Source: Tessaracoccus sp. OH4464_COT-324 (GTDB lineage: Bacteria; Actinomycetota; Actinomycetes; Propionibacteriales; Propionibacteriaceae). Taken from it: DNA of 64,000 nucleotides. The stretch is from the NCBI RefSeq assembly GCF_003932855.1, contig NZ_RQYZ01000006.1, positions 1-64,000 on the forward strand. Reading direction: 5' to 3'. The notes under the pieces are model-generated. The model had not been told where the DNA came from. It was given only the letters and a program-made list of their open reading frames with translations, and made no database searches. Below are positions 33,749 to 42,073 of this stretch, in pieces. The stretch's first letter is position 1. Each line of letters begins with the position of its first letter. Both the position numbers and the translations under genes were made by a program.

Positions 33749-34353
33749 GTCTGCCGCCGGATGCCATCGTCTGGGCCTTCGACGGCCGGGGCGACACCAA
33801 GTCGCTGCTGCGCAGAATCGTGTTCACCTTCAGCTGCGAGCTGGAGCAACTGATGCCGCCGAGCGCCTGCCGGGAGTTCGCGGATCCCCTGGCCGCGCTG
33901 ATGGCTGACGAGCAGTTTTCGGCACTGGCCAAATTGGAGTCTCCAGAGCTGCGGAGGCTCTTCCCGCGTCCGGTTCCCCAGGAGTTTGACGGTGACTCCT
34001 CAGCCTGGGAGGAGATGGTTCGGTCGCGCTCGGTGGCGCTGCACGAAGCATCCTCAGTAGTGCTGCGCGCGCTGCTGCACGAGGGTCCGGTCGTGCAGGT
34101 TGCGGAGCGCGACTTTGATTGCTGGCTTCAGGTGTTGGGCGCCAACCGGGCGATGTTGACGGCGGAACTTACAGGCTCTCCGGAGCGCCTGGTGCAACCC
34201 ACGCCAGAGCAGGCGAGCGCGGATCGCCCGATGGCGGTGCTGCTGGACTGGCTCGCCTACCTGATCGAGGTCATGATCGAGAGCCGCAACGAATGCGTGC
34301 GGGCTGGGGAAGGGCTGAACCCGGAGATGTGGGCTGATTTGGAGGACGAGTGA
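33745..34353 (+). CDS. DUF2017 family protein
   Basis: The 202-residue protein follows clpS with an ATGA overlap and corresponds to the conserved actinobacterial DUF2017 gene between clpS and murI. Recognisable blocks are [16 protein letters not shown]-like [38 protein letters not shown] and [17 protein letters not shown] near the C-terminus. It is helical and predicted cytoplasmic. The function is unknown; constant linkage to clpS suggests a link to proteolysis. The stop overlaps the murI start (GTGA). Confidence 0.85.
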   Translation: MSLPPDAIVWAFDGRGDTKSLLRRIVFTFSCELEQLMPPSACREFADPLAALMADEQFSALAKLESPELRRLFPRPVPQEFDGDSSAWEEMVRSRSVALHEASSVVLRALLHEGPVVQVAERDFDCWLQVLGANRAMLTAELTGSPERLVQPTPEQASADRPMAVLLDWLAYLIEVMIESRNECVRAGEGLNPEMWADLEDE

Positions 34354-35150
34354 GCAAAGAATTGCCCATCGGGGTGTTTGACTCGGGATTCGGCGGTCTC
34401 ACGGTCGTGCGCTCCCTTGTCGAGCAGCTGCCCAACGAGGACCTGATCTACCTGGGCGACACCGCGCGCGCCCCATACGGTCCCAGATCGATCGCCGAGG
34501 TGCGAAGTTTTGCCCTGCAAGGGCTGGACTTCTTGGTCGACCAGGGCGTGAAGGCCTTGGTGATCGCCTGCAACTCCGCCTCGTCGGCAGCACTGAGGGA
34601 TGCGCGGGAGCGTTACTCGGTGCCCATCACGGAAGTGGTCCTGCCCGCGGCGTCGCGGGCTGTCGCAGCCACCCGGAACGGCTCGGTGGGGGTGATCGCC
34701 ACGCGATCGACGGTGTCGAGCGGCTCCTACGAGGAAGCCTTCGGCGTGGCGAACCACATCCGACTGACGCTGCAGGCGGCTCCCCGGTTCGCGGAGTTCG
34801 TAGAAGCGGGCATCACGGGCGGCCCCGAGCTGTTGGCGGTGGCCGAGGAGTACCTTGCGCCGATTCAGGCTGCGGCCTGCGACACTCTCATCCTGGGCTG
34901 CACCCACTACCCGCTGTTGAGCGGCGTGATCTCCTACGTGCTGGGCAACTCCGTGACGCTCGTGTCCAGCGCCGACGCCTGTGCCCAGTCCACCTACGTC
35001 CAACTCACCCAGGCCGGGCTGGCCCACCATCAGCCGCGCGACGTGCGACGGCTCTTCTACACCACCGGAGACGCAACAAACTTCCAAGGCATCGGACGCA
35101 GGCTGGTGGGAGGGTTCGTCTCCGACGTGTCTTCGATCACGCTGACTTGA
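34350..35150 (+). CDS. murI: Glutamate racemase
   Basis: MurI makes D-glutamate for peptidoglycan. The 266-residue protein shows the two symmetric cysteine sites: GVFDSGFGGLTVVRSLVEQLP and YLGDTARAPYG in the first half with IACNSASSAAL (catalytic Cys near residue 74), and the second Cys in LILGCTHYPLLSG (near residue 185). GTG start overlapping the DUF2017 stop. Length is typical. It ends 23 bases before a tiny Cys-rich gene. Confidence 0.96.
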   Translation: MSKELPIGVFDSGFGGLTVVRSLVEQLPNEDLIYLGDTARAPYGPRSIAEVRSFALQGLDFLVDQGVKALVIACNSASSAALRDARERYSVPITEVVLPAASRAVAATRNGSVGVIATRSTVSSGSYEEAFGVANHIRLTLQAAPRFAEFVEAGITGGPELLAVAEEYLAPIQAAACDTLILGCTHYPLLSGVISYVLGNSVTLVSSADACAQSTYVQLTQAGLAHHQPRDVRRLFYTTGDATNFQGIGRRLVGGFVSDVSSITLT

Positions 35151-35173
35151 GCGGAGGAGGTGATGAGGAAACC

Positions 35174-35293
35174 ATGTGCAAGCGAGTCACCTGCGAAAAG
35201 TGCGGAAAGCCAACCTGGGCCGGCTGCGGCCAGCACATCGAGGAAGCCCTGGAGGGGGTGCCCGTGGAGCAGCGGTGCACCTGCCCGCGCTGA
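35174..35293 (+). CDS. 39-residue cysteine-rich small protein
   Basis: This short gene reads MCKRVTCEKCGKPTWAGCGQ and continues with HIEEALEGVPVEQRCTCPR. Six cysteines (2, 7, 10, 18, 35, 37) and one histidine (21) suggest a single zinc-binding knuckle. The pattern TCxKCGKPTWAGCGxH is one I know as a recurrent small conserved actinobacterial protein without assigned function. GAGGAA lies four bases before the ATG. It sits between murI and rph and reads in the same direction. Confidence 0.75.
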   Translation: MCKRVTCEKCGKPTWAGCGQHIEEALEGVPVEQRCTCPR

Positions 35294-35329
35294 CCGGGCC
35301 AGAAACTGACGTGTGACCGGGGAAGCGGC

Positions 35330-35335
35330 TAGGCT
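35330..35335 (+). promoter_or_regulatory. Probable leaderless -10 box of rph
   Basis: TAGGCT ends eight bases before the ATG at 35344, slightly longer than the usual spacing, and no ribosome binding site is visible. The call is inferred. Confidence 0.5.
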
Positions 35336-35343
35336 AGCGAGCC

Positions 35344-36066
35344 ATGAGCTTTTCCCGCATTGACGGCCGCAGCCTGGACGAGTTGCGGCCGGTCACCATC
35401 ACCCGCAACTGGTTAGACCACGCGGAAGGGTCGGTGCTGATCGAGTTCGGGAAGACCCGCGTTCTGGTGGCGGCGAGCGCCACCGTCGGGGTGCCCCGGT
35501 GGCGCAAGGATTCGGGGCTCGGCTGGGTGACCGCGGAGTACGAGATGCTGCCGCGCTCGACACACACCAGGACCGACCGCGAGTCGCGCAAGGGTCGGAT
35601 TGGCGGACGCACCCACGAGATTTCCCGGCTGATCGGCCGGTCGCTGCGGGCGGTCGTCGACATGAAGGCGTTGGGCGAGAACACGATCGTGCTGGACTGC
35701 GACGTGCTGCAGGCCGACGGCGGCACTCGCACCGCCGCCATCACCGGGGCCTACGTGGCCTTGGCGGACGCCGTCGCCACCCTCAAGGCGCGGGGAGCGC
35801 TGAAGGGCAACCCGCTCAAGGATTCCGTCGCCGCAGTTTCGGTGGGTTTCGTCGGCGGCGAGGCGCTGCTCGACCTGGCCTACGAGGAGGATTCGAAGGC
35901 CGACACCGACCTCAACGTGGTGCTGACCGGCTCGGGCCGGTTCATCGAGGTGCAAGGCACGGCCGAGGGCGAGCCATTCACCCGAGCGGAGCTCGACCGG
36001 CTCATCGACCTCGGCGAGGCCGGCTGCCGCACCCTCACCGAGCTGCAACGGGAGGCCCTGGCATGA
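35344..36066 (+). CDS. rph: Ribonuclease PH
   Basis: RNase PH is a phosphorolytic 3'-5' exonuclease that trims tRNA 3' ends. The 240-residue protein shows [44 protein letters not shown]-like [17 protein letters not shown] with the RNA-binding arginines, [21 protein letters not shown] (phosphate-binding), [26 protein letters not shown] (catalytic Asp) and [20 protein letters not shown]. Complete and of normal length. The stop overlaps the rdgB ATG by four bases. Confidence 0.96.
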   Translation: MSFSRIDGRSLDELRPVTITRNWLDHAEGSVLIEFGKTRVLVAASATVGVPRWRKDSGLGWVTAEYEMLPRSTHTRTDRESRKGRIGGRTHEISRLIGRSLRAVVDMKALGENTIVLDCDVLQADGGTRTAAITGAYVALADAVATLKARGALKGNPLKDSVAAVSVGFVGGEALLDLAYEEDSKADTDLNVVLTGSGRFIEVQGTAEGEPFTRAELDRLIDLGEAGCRTLTELQREALA

Positions 36067-36671
36067 GGCGTCCCCAGCGGGTGGTGCTGGCCACCAACAA
36101 CCCGAAGAAGCTCGCGGAGCTGCGTCGCGTCGTGGCCGGCGCGGGGCTGACGCTGGAGGTGCTTGGCCTGAGCGATCTGCCGAGCTATCCCGAGCCGGAG
36201 GAGACCGAGCGCAGCTTCGACGGAAACGCGCTGATCAAGGCGCGGGCCGCAGCGCGCAACACTGGCGAGTTCGCCGTCGCCGACGACTCTGGCCTGGAGG
36301 TGGACGAACTCAACGGGATGCCGGGGGTGCGTTCGGCCCGCTGGGCGGGCCCGATGTGCGACGACGAGGAAAACAACGAACTGCTTTTGGCCCAGCTCCA
36401 CGGCGTCGCGCCCGAGCGGCGCGGGGCCCGGTTCCGGTGCGCGCTCGCCCTGGTCAGCCCGGAGGGCGAAGAACGGGTGTGGAGCGGAGCCATGGAGGGC
36501 ACGATCGCGGAGGCCCCGCGTGGTGAAAACGGTTTCGGCTATGACCCGCTGTTCATCCCGGAGGGGAAGCAGCGGACGTCGGCGGAACTGACGTCGGCGG
36601 AGAAGGACTCCATCAGCCACCGCGGCAAGGCGGTGCGTGCCTTCGTCGAGTGGTTGGGGGAGACGCAGTGA
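36063..36671 (+). CDS. rdgB: XTP/dITP pyrophosphatase (RdgB/HAM1)
   Basis: The enzyme removes non-canonical purine nucleoside triphosphates to keep inosine and xanthosine out of nucleic acids. The 202-residue protein shows [18 protein letters not shown] (residues 6-23), the metal site [34 protein letters not shown] and [10 protein letters not shown]. The ATG at 36063 overlaps the rph stop. The stop overlaps the thyA GTG. The gene sits in an rph-rdgB-thyA-folA-dinB run of mostly four-base overlaps, which looks like one operon. Confidence 0.96.
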   Translation: MRRPQRVVLATNNPKKLAELRRVVAGAGLTLEVLGLSDLPSYPEPEETERSFDGNALIKARAAARNTGEFAVADDSGLEVDELNGMPGVRSARWAGPMCDDEENNELLLAQLHGVAPERRGARFRCALALVSPEGEERVWSGAMEGTIAEAPRGENGFGYDPLFIPEGKQRTSAELTSAEKDSISHRGKAVRAFVEWLGETQ

Positions 36672-37459
36672 AGCAGTACCTGGAGTTGCTAAACCACATC
36701 CTCGACCACGGTGTGCAAAAGCCGGATCGCACCGGCACCGGCACCCTCAGCGTATTCGGCCATCAGATGCGCTTCGGCCTGGCCGATGGCTTCCCGCTGC
36801 TCACCACGAAGCGGGTCCACACCCGCAGCGTGTTCGGCGAGCTGCTCTGGTTCCTGCGCGGCGACACCAACGTCGAGTGGTTGCACGCAAACGACATCAG
36901 CATCTGGGACGAGTGGGCCGACGCCGACGGCGAGCTCGGCCCCATCTACGGCCGCCAGTGGCGCAGCTGGCCCACCCGCGGCGGTGAGGTGGACCAGATC
37001 TCGCAGGTGGTCGAGGCCATCCGCGCCGACCCGGACTCGCGGCGGCACATCGTGTCGGCGTGGAACGTCGCAGAACTCGACGACATGGCGCTGCCGCCGT
37101 GCCACGCGCTGTTCCAGTTCTACGTCGCCGACGGGCGGCTCAGCTGCCAGCTGTATCAGCGCTCGGCCGACGTGTTCCTGGGGGTGCCGTTCAACATCGC
37201 CAGCTACGCGCTGCTCACCCACATGGTGGCGCAGGTTTGCGGGTTGCGGCCGGGGGAGTTTGTACACACCCTGGGCGACGCGCACCTGTACTGCAACCAC
37301 CTGGAGCAGACCCGCAGGCAGCTGACGCGCGCACCGCGGGGCCTGCCGACGCTCAGGCTGAATCCCGAGGTGACGGACCTATTCGACTTCACGCTGGCCG
37401 ACATCGAGCTCACGGGCTATGATCCGCACCCCGCCATCAAGGCACCCGTGGCGGTTTAG
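36668..37459 (+). CDS. thyA: Thymidylate synthase ThyA
   Basis: ThyA methylates dUMP to dTMP using methylene-tetrahydrofolate. The 263-residue protein has the expected blocks: [52 protein letters not shown], the catalytic cysteine in [14 protein letters not shown] (near residue 146), [22 protein letters not shown] and GDAHLYCNH. The GTG at 36668, overlapping the rdgB stop, gives the normal N-terminus [11 protein letters not shown]. The next gene, folA, recycles the dihydrofolate produced. Confidence 0.97.
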   Translation: MKQYLELLNHILDHGVQKPDRTGTGTLSVFGHQMRFGLADGFPLLTTKRVHTRSVFGELLWFLRGDTNVEWLHANDISIWDEWADADGELGPIYGRQWRSWPTRGGEVDQISQVVEAIRADPDSRRHIVSAWNVAELDDMALPPCHALFQFYVADGRLSCQLYQRSADVFLGVPFNIASYALLTHMVAQVCGLRPGEFVHTLGDAHLYCNHLEQTRRQLTRAPRGLPTLRLNPEVTDLFDFTLADIELTGYDPHPAIKAPVAV

Positions 37460-37467
37460 GAGGGCTG

Positions 37468-37944
37468 ATGAGGATCGTCGCGATCGCGGCAGTGGCCGAG
37501 AACTGGGTGATCGGTTCCGGGGAGGACATGCTGTGGCACCTCCCGGACGACTTCAAGCGCTTCAAGGCCGTGACCACGGGAAACACGCTGATCTTCGGTA
37601 GGCGCACCCACGAGCAGATCGGCCGGACGCTGCCGGGCAGGCGCATCATCGTCGTCACCCGCGACCGCAGTTGGCGCGACGACACGGTTGAGGTGGCGCA
37701 CTCGATCGAGGAGGCTCTGGAGCTGGCAGCGCAGACCCCGGAAAAGGTCTGTTACATCGGCGGCGGCGCGGAGATCTACGCGGCCGCCTGGCCGTACCTC
37801 ACCGAGCTGGACATCACCCACGTCCACCAGGCCCCCGAAGGGGCGGCCACCTTCCCCTACATCTCCCCGCGGGAATGGACGGAAGTTTCCCGCGAACCGC
37901 ACGAGAAGTTCGACTTCGTCGCTTACCTGCCCACGCCCAAGTGA
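37468..37944 (+). CDS. folA: Dihydrofolate reductase
   Basis: The enzyme reduces dihydrofolate to tetrahydrofolate, regenerating the cofactor used by ThyA. The 158-residue protein reads MRIVAIAAVAENWVIG, then EDMLWHLPDDFKRFKAVT with the catalytic Asp near residue 31, LIFGRRTHEQIGRTLPGRRIIVVTRD and VCYIGGGAEIYAAAWPYLTELDITH. An AGGAGG-type sequence lies upstream and eight bases separate it from thyA. The stop overlaps the dinB GTG (GTGA). Pairing of thyA and folA is common. Confidence 0.96.
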   Translation: MRIVAIAAVAENWVIGSGEDMLWHLPDDFKRFKAVTTGNTLIFGRRTHEQIGRTLPGRRIIVVTRDRSWRDDTVEVAHSIEEALELAAQTPEKVCYIGGGAEIYAAAWPYLTELDITHVHQAPEGAATFPYISPREWTEVSREPHEKFDFVAYLPTPK

Positions 37945-39248
37945 GCATCCTGCACCTCGACCTGGACGCCTTCTTTGCGTCGGTTGAGCAGCGCGACAAG
38001 CCGAGCCTCGCCGGGCGGCCGGTGGTGGTGGGCGGCGGTGGCGTGCGTGGGGTGGTGGCCACCGCCAGCTACGAGGCCCGCGCCTTCGGAATCCGCTCGG
38101 CCATGTCCGGCGCCGAGGCCCGGAGGCGGGCGGGCGGCAAGGTGGCGTTCCTGGGCGGGCGGTTTGCCGCGTATCGCGAGTCGTCGCGCGTGGTGCTGGG
38201 CTTGCTGCGCGAGGTTTCGCCGCTGGTCGAGCCGCTCAGCCTCGACGAGGCCTACGTCGACCTGGCGCCCGCCGGCTGGTCGGCGGAAGAGCTTCCCGGA
38301 CGCATCGCCGAGCTGCGCGCCGAACTCACGCGCCGCACCGAGGGGCTGACGGCTTCGGTGGGGGTGGGTTCCACGAAGCTGGTGGCGAAGCTGGCCTCCG
38401 AGCGTGCGAAGCCGAACGGGGTATTTCTGGTGGCGCCCGACGAGGAGCCGGGTTTTCTGGGGCCGCTGCCGGTTCGCGCCATCCCGGGCGTTGGGCCCGC
38501 CACCGAGCAGCGGTTGGTGGCGATCGGCATGTACACGGTGGACGATCTGCGTCGCGCTCAGCCGGGTGAGCTGGAGCGGGAGCTGGGCGCGGCGTCGGGC
38601 GCTTGGCTGAGGGATGCGGCCCACGGCATCGATCGGCGGGAGGTGAACCCGAGTTCGGAGGCGAAGTCGATCTCGACGGAGGACACCTTTCAGGCGGACA
38701 TCCTGAGCCGGGCGCACCTGGAGAGCCTGCTTCGTCGGGATGCGGCGGCGGTGGCTCGGCGGCTGGCGCGCCAGGGATTGTTCGCGCGCACCGTGTCGAT
38801 CAAGGTGCGGTTCGCCGACTTTGAGACCATCACCCGGTCGGCGTCGCTGGGCGGGGCCACCGACGATGGCGACACGATAGCCGCCGCTGGTGTGCAGCTG
38901 CTCGCCGGCGTCGAGTTGCGTGCAGGCGTGCGGCTGCTCGGCATCGGGGTGAGCAACTTCGCGGCGGCCGCGCAGGATCCCCTGTTCGGCGAGCCGCAGG
39001 CGGCTGCGGAGGAAGTGCGGGAGGAGGTGCCGTCGGCGACGGTGCGCGGGCATGGCTTCTTCCCGGGGGCCGACGTGGTGCACGCCGAGCACGGCCGGGG
39101 CTGGGTGTGGGGCAGTGGTAAGGGGTTGGTGACGGTTCGGTTCGAGTGGCGCGGCAGCTCACCTGGGCCGATTCGGACGCTGCCGTTGTCCGACCCTGGA
39201 CTCAGCTTGGCGGAGCCGCTGCCACTGGTCTGTGCCTTGCCGGACTAG
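37941..39248 (+). CDS. dinB: DNA polymerase IV (Y family) with C-terminal SH3/Tudor-like extension
   Basis: DinB is an error-prone translesion polymerase. The 435-residue protein has ILHLDLDAFFASVEQRDKPSL (residues 3-23, first metal Asp and steric-gate region), SYEARAFGIRSAMS, SLDEAYVDL (catalytic DE near residue 102), TASVGVGSTKLVAKLASERAKPNG and a helix-hairpin-helix IPGVGPATEQRLVAIG. A clamp-binding QDPLF lies near residue 353. The last 60 residues (ADVVHAEHGRGWVWGSGKGL onward) resemble the SH3/Tudor-like DNA- or protein-binding tail of UvrD/PcrA helicases, a feature of one actinobacterial DinB subgroup. The GTG start overlaps the folA stop. Confidence 0.94.
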   Translation: MSILHLDLDAFFASVEQRDKPSLAGRPVVVGGGGVRGVVATASYEARAFGIRSAMSGAEARRRAGGKVAFLGGRFAAYRESSRVVLGLLREVSPLVEPLSLDEAYVDLAPAGWSAEELPGRIAELRAELTRRTEGLTASVGVGSTKLVAKLASERAKPNGVFLVAPDEEPGFLGPLPVRAIPGVGPATEQRLVAIGMYTVDDLRRAQPGELERELGAASGAWLRDAAHGIDRREVNPSSEAKSISTEDTFQADILSRAHLESLLRRDAAAVARRLARQGLFARTVSIKVRFADFETITRSASLGGATDDGDTIAAAGVQLLAGVELRAGVRLLGIGVSNFAAAAQDPLFGEPQAAAEEVREEVPSATVRGHGFFPGADVVHAEHGRGWVWGSGKGLVTVRFEWRGSSPGPIRTLPLSDPGLSLAEPLPLVCALPD

Positions 39249-39251
39249 GCT
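39246..39251 (+). promoter_or_regulatory. Leaderless -10 box of thpR
   Basis: TAGGCT starts with the dinB TAG stop and ends six bases before the ATG at 39258. The call is inferred. Confidence 0.6.
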
Positions 39252-39257
39252 GGGTAG

Positions 39258-39806
39258 ATGGGAGACAGGCTGTTTGCGGCGGTGTTGCCGCCCGGCGAGA
39301 TGATCGACGAGTTGTCCAGGCTGCTGGGGCCGCTGCGCGCCTCGGGGGAGGGGCTCAGGTGGACCCGGCCGGCGGGATGGCACGTGACTACCGCGTTCAT
39401 GGCCGACGTGCCCGATACTGAGGCAGTGCGTTCGGAGTTGGCGCGGGCCGCACGGGGCGTCGCGCCTTTCCGGTTGCGGATCGGCGGGGGACTGGCTTTC
39501 CCGAGGCACGCCAGCGGGCATCTGTTGGCGCTGGCAGTCGAGTCGGGGCACGACGAGCTGGCCCGGCTGGCCGCCCAGAGCCGGGCCGCGGCGGCGCGGG
39601 CCGGAGCAGCGGCGGACGAGTCGGAATTTGTCGGGCACCTGACCCTGGCCCGGGCAAAGGCGGGTACTCGCCTGACCGAGTGGGTTGAGCGGCTGGACGG
39701 CTGGCCGAGGTGGGAGTTCGTGGCCCGCGAGGTCGCGCTGGTTCGGTCGTTCGGGATGGGCCGAGGCTATGAGGTGTTGGAGCGGACGCCGTTGGGCGTT
39801 GGCTAG
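39258..39806 (+). CDS. thpR: RNA 2',3'-cyclic phosphodiesterase (LigT/ThpR, 2H family)
   Basis: 2H phosphoesterases open cyclic 2',3'-phosphates on RNA ends. The 182-residue protein has both HxTx motifs: WHVTTAF (near residue 41) and GHLTLAR (near residue 126), with the standard N-terminus RLFAAVLPP and LRWTRPAGWH. Length is typical. The leaderless ATG overlaps nothing, but its -10 uses the dinB stop. A tRNA-Leu lies 79 bases downstream. Confidence 0.92.
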   Translation: MGDRLFAAVLPPGEMIDELSRLLGPLRASGEGLRWTRPAGWHVTTAFMADVPDTEAVRSELARAARGVAPFRLRIGGGLAFPRHASGHLLALAVESGHDELARLAAQSRAAAARAGAAADESEFVGHLTLARAKAGTRLTEWVERLDGWPRWEFVAREVALVRSFGMGRGYEVLERTPLGVG

Positions 39807-39825
39807 CCAAGCAGCGCGGAGACGA

Positions 39826-39855
39826 TTGGCCCGGTCGCGTCGGGGCTGGTACTGT
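39826..39855 (+). promoter_or_regulatory. Promoter of tRNA-Leu
   Basis: TTGGCC (39826-39831) and TACTGT (39850-39855) lie 18 bases apart, and the tRNA starts 30 bases after the -10. It is a plausible sigma70-type promoter. Confidence 0.5.
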
Positions 39856-39885
39856 GGCCGGGTCGTGGCCAGCCACCTGGCCCAC

Positions 39886-39967
<82 letters not shown>

Positions 39968-40717
39968 CGAAGTGTGCATATCTCTTGGTCGCGCACCGGC
40001 TGCGCCTGGGCCGGGTTGCCGAGCTGTTTGCTGGGCGGACGTGGGCGGATTCATCGAGACCCGTGGCCCATCCGGCGGCCCAGTACATGATGCTGGCGTG
40101 AACAGGCGCAGCCCCGAATGTGAACCTCCGGTGCTGCGCCACGTCGAAGGCGGGCTAGGCTGCCCGAAGCCCAGAGTTACGGTGGACTGCCTGCCGTCTT
40201 CTGCTCAGGATCCTAGCCGTATTCCCGGGGCTGCACCGAGCACGGGATCGAGAGCTCCGTTGAGCGCGCCGCACCCCCACGTGGTGCTGTTTGGGCTCGT
40301 TCGCGGGAAGGTCGGGCGTAGTTGGCGGCCGGGGGAGCATCAGCAACGGGCGACGCAGGACCAACCACTCACTTCACGCCTTCCTCCTAGGTAGGCACCC
40401 AGGGGGCATGAACGGGTGCGGCCTGTTCTTTCCTCTGTACCAGCTTCTTGTCCGTCCGGCGGGCGGCGACAAATGTGTCCAATTTGTTATATTTCCCGGC
40501 CCGCTGGCGCTTGGGTTCCCGAGGAACGTGCGCAATCGCCTTTCCACTAGGTGTATTGCCGTTTCGCCGCTCACTTGGGGTTGTGAACGCTAGCAGGAGC
40601 TGTGCGCAGTTGAGCTGAGCGCTCAAGGGGGGCTGGGTTCACAAGCGTTCTTGAGCATTACTATTGTGTGCGCACGCAACCAAAGCTGTTTGTGAAACTA
40701 AAGGAAGGCATACTCCA
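39968..40717. other. 750-bp stretch without a recognisable gene
   Basis: Between tRNA-Leu and the sugar-binding protein no open frame on either strand shows a recognisable family, a credible ribosome binding site or consistent codon bias. The right end contains inverted repeats and a probable promoter/operator for the ABC importer (TGAGCGCTCA palindrome at 40616-40625, GCTCAAG 40621-40627 with CTTGAGC 40650-40656, and the operator described separately). The first 550 bases hold nothing I can identify. Confidence 0.6.
40664..40679. promoter_or_regulatory. LacI-type operator-like palindrome before ABC importer
   Basis: The 16-bp inverted repeat TTGTGTGCGCACGCAA has one mismatch between its halves and a central CG-type dyad, the general form of LacI-family operators. 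It lies right after a possible -10 (TACTAT, 40659-40664) and 38 bases before the start codon, where a repressor would block initiation. No LacI gene is in the window, so a distant regulator is inferred. Confidence 0.5.
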
Positions 40718-42013
40718 ATGAAGCGTATGTTCAAGCTGGGCGCGATGGTCCTCGCCAGCGCTTTCGCGCTGTCTGCCTGCGGGGGCGGTGACACAGCTCC
40801 GGCCGCCGGCGATGGAAAGGGCAAGGAGTCCTCAGAAGCGGGCAAGTCGGCTGCCACCGACCTGGAGACCACGATCAAGATCCTCGCCCCCTCCTACGCC
40901 GAGACGTCGAAGGGCGACTGGGAGAAGATCATCGCCGAGTTCAACAAGTCCTATCCCAAGGTGAAGGTTGAGCTGCAGATCGAAGGCTGGGAGGCCTTCA
41001 CGTCGAAGGTGCAGGCGCGAATCCAGGCCAAGGACTACCCGGACATCCTGAACGACAACAACTACGCGACGATGGCCGCCGGCGGCCTGCTCTACCCCGT
41101 GGAGGAGGTGATGAGCAAGGAGACCATCGACTTGATTGAGCCGAAGCTGCTCGAAAATGGTAAGGGTTCCGACGGCAAACTGTGGGCGGTGCCGGATATC
41201 GCGTCGGCGCGCCTGATGGCCTACAACACCGGAATCTTCGAGAAGGCAGGCATCACGGAGCCGCCGAAGACATGGGATGAACTCACCGCTGCCGCAAAGA
41301 AGATCAAGGACCTCAACGACGGCTCCTACGGTTACGGCTTGCCGCTCGGGGAAGAAGAGGCCCAGGTGGAAACGTCGCTGTGGCTGTGGGGTAACGGCGG
41401 CGAGTGGGGCGTTGACGGCAAGCTGACTGCAAAGCAGGACAAGGCTGTCGAGGCATTCAAGCAGATGAAGATGATGATCGACGAAGGCCTCACCCAGCCC
41501 AACGTCGGCTCCACCAACCGCCAGGGCGCGGTCGATCTGTTCAACAACGGCAAGCTCGGCATGTTGCTCATGCACACCGGCGTCCTCACCCAGACGGATA
41601 AGGACTTCTCGGACGTGAAGTACAAGCTGGCCCCGGTGCCGTCGAAGGACGGCAAGGGCGTTTCCTACGGCGTGACCGATTTCATCGTCGCGTTCAACAA
41701 TCAGGACGAGAAGCGTAAAGAAGCCACCAAGGCCTTCCTCGACCTGATGTACAGCGACAAGCACTACGAGAGCTGGTACAAGGGCACCGGGCTCATGCCG
41801 GTGACCAAGAACATGATCAAGAAGGCCACCGCTGACGCCGGGCACTTTGCCCCGTTCTACGAGACCCTGAGTTCCGTGTCCTTCCAGCCTGTGGGCAACC
41901 CCGAGTGGGACACCCTGCAGGTTGCGCTACAGAAGACGGCGGGCAAGTTGGAGAACAACTCGCCGGAGCAGGTGCTCGACGAGATCCAGGCCCAGCTCGA
42001 CGCCCAGGGCTGA
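40718..42013 (+). CDS. Sugar ABC transporter substrate-binding lipoprotein
   Basis: The 431-residue protein starts MKRMFKLGAMVLASAFALSA followed by the lipobox cysteine (LSAC, Cys21) and a GGG spacer, so it is a lipid-anchored extracellular receptor. The mature domain, TTIKILAPSYAETSKGDWEKIIAEFNK and YPDILNDNNYATMAAGGLLYPVEEV, matches family 1 sugar-binding proteins (maltose/multiple-sugar type). The ATG at 40718 has AAGGAAGG upstream; the longer frame start at 40664 overlaps the operator and is rejected. The ligand cannot be named. A hairpin separates it from the permease genes. Confidence 0.93.
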   Translation: MKRMFKLGAMVLASAFALSACGGGDTAPAAGDGKGKESSEAGKSAATDLETTIKILAPSYAETSKGDWEKIIAEFNKSYPKVKVELQIEGWEAFTSKVQARIQAKDYPDILNDNNYATMAAGGLLYPVEEVMSKETIDLIEPKLLENGKGSDGKLWAVPDIASARLMAYNTGIFEKAGITEPPKTWDELTAAAKKIKDLNDGSYGYGLPLGEEEAQVETSLWLWGNGGEWGVDGKLTAKQDKAVEAFKQMKMMIDEGLTQPNVGSTNRQGAVDLFNNGKLGMLLMHTGVLTQTDKDFSDVKYKLAPVPSKDGKGVSYGVTDFIVAFNNQDEKRKEATKAFLDLMYSDKHYESWYKGTGLMPVTKNMIKKATADAGHFAPFYETLSSVSFQPVGNPEWDTLQVALQKTAGKLENNSPEQVLDEIQAQLDAQG

Positions 42014-42026
42014 GCGGAAATGTGAA

Positions 42027-42055
42027 GCGGGGGCCGCTGACCGGGCGGCCCCCGC
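42027..42055 (+). terminator. Intercistronic hairpin (attenuator-like) after the binding-protein gene
   Basis: A 10-bp perfect stem (42027-42036 with 42046-42055) with a nine-base loop follows the stop and has no T-tract. Such hairpins often protect the binding-protein mRNA and reduce transcription of the permeases, matching the need for excess binding protein. This role is inferred. Confidence 0.6.
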
Positions 42056-42073
42056 CCATCCAAGGAGCGAGTG

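Noticed and set aside
40561-40656. Several short inverted repeats upstream of the ABC importer taken as a transposon end.
   Set aside because: No transposase, no target duplication, and the repeats are short and near a promoter, so an operator explanation is simpler.
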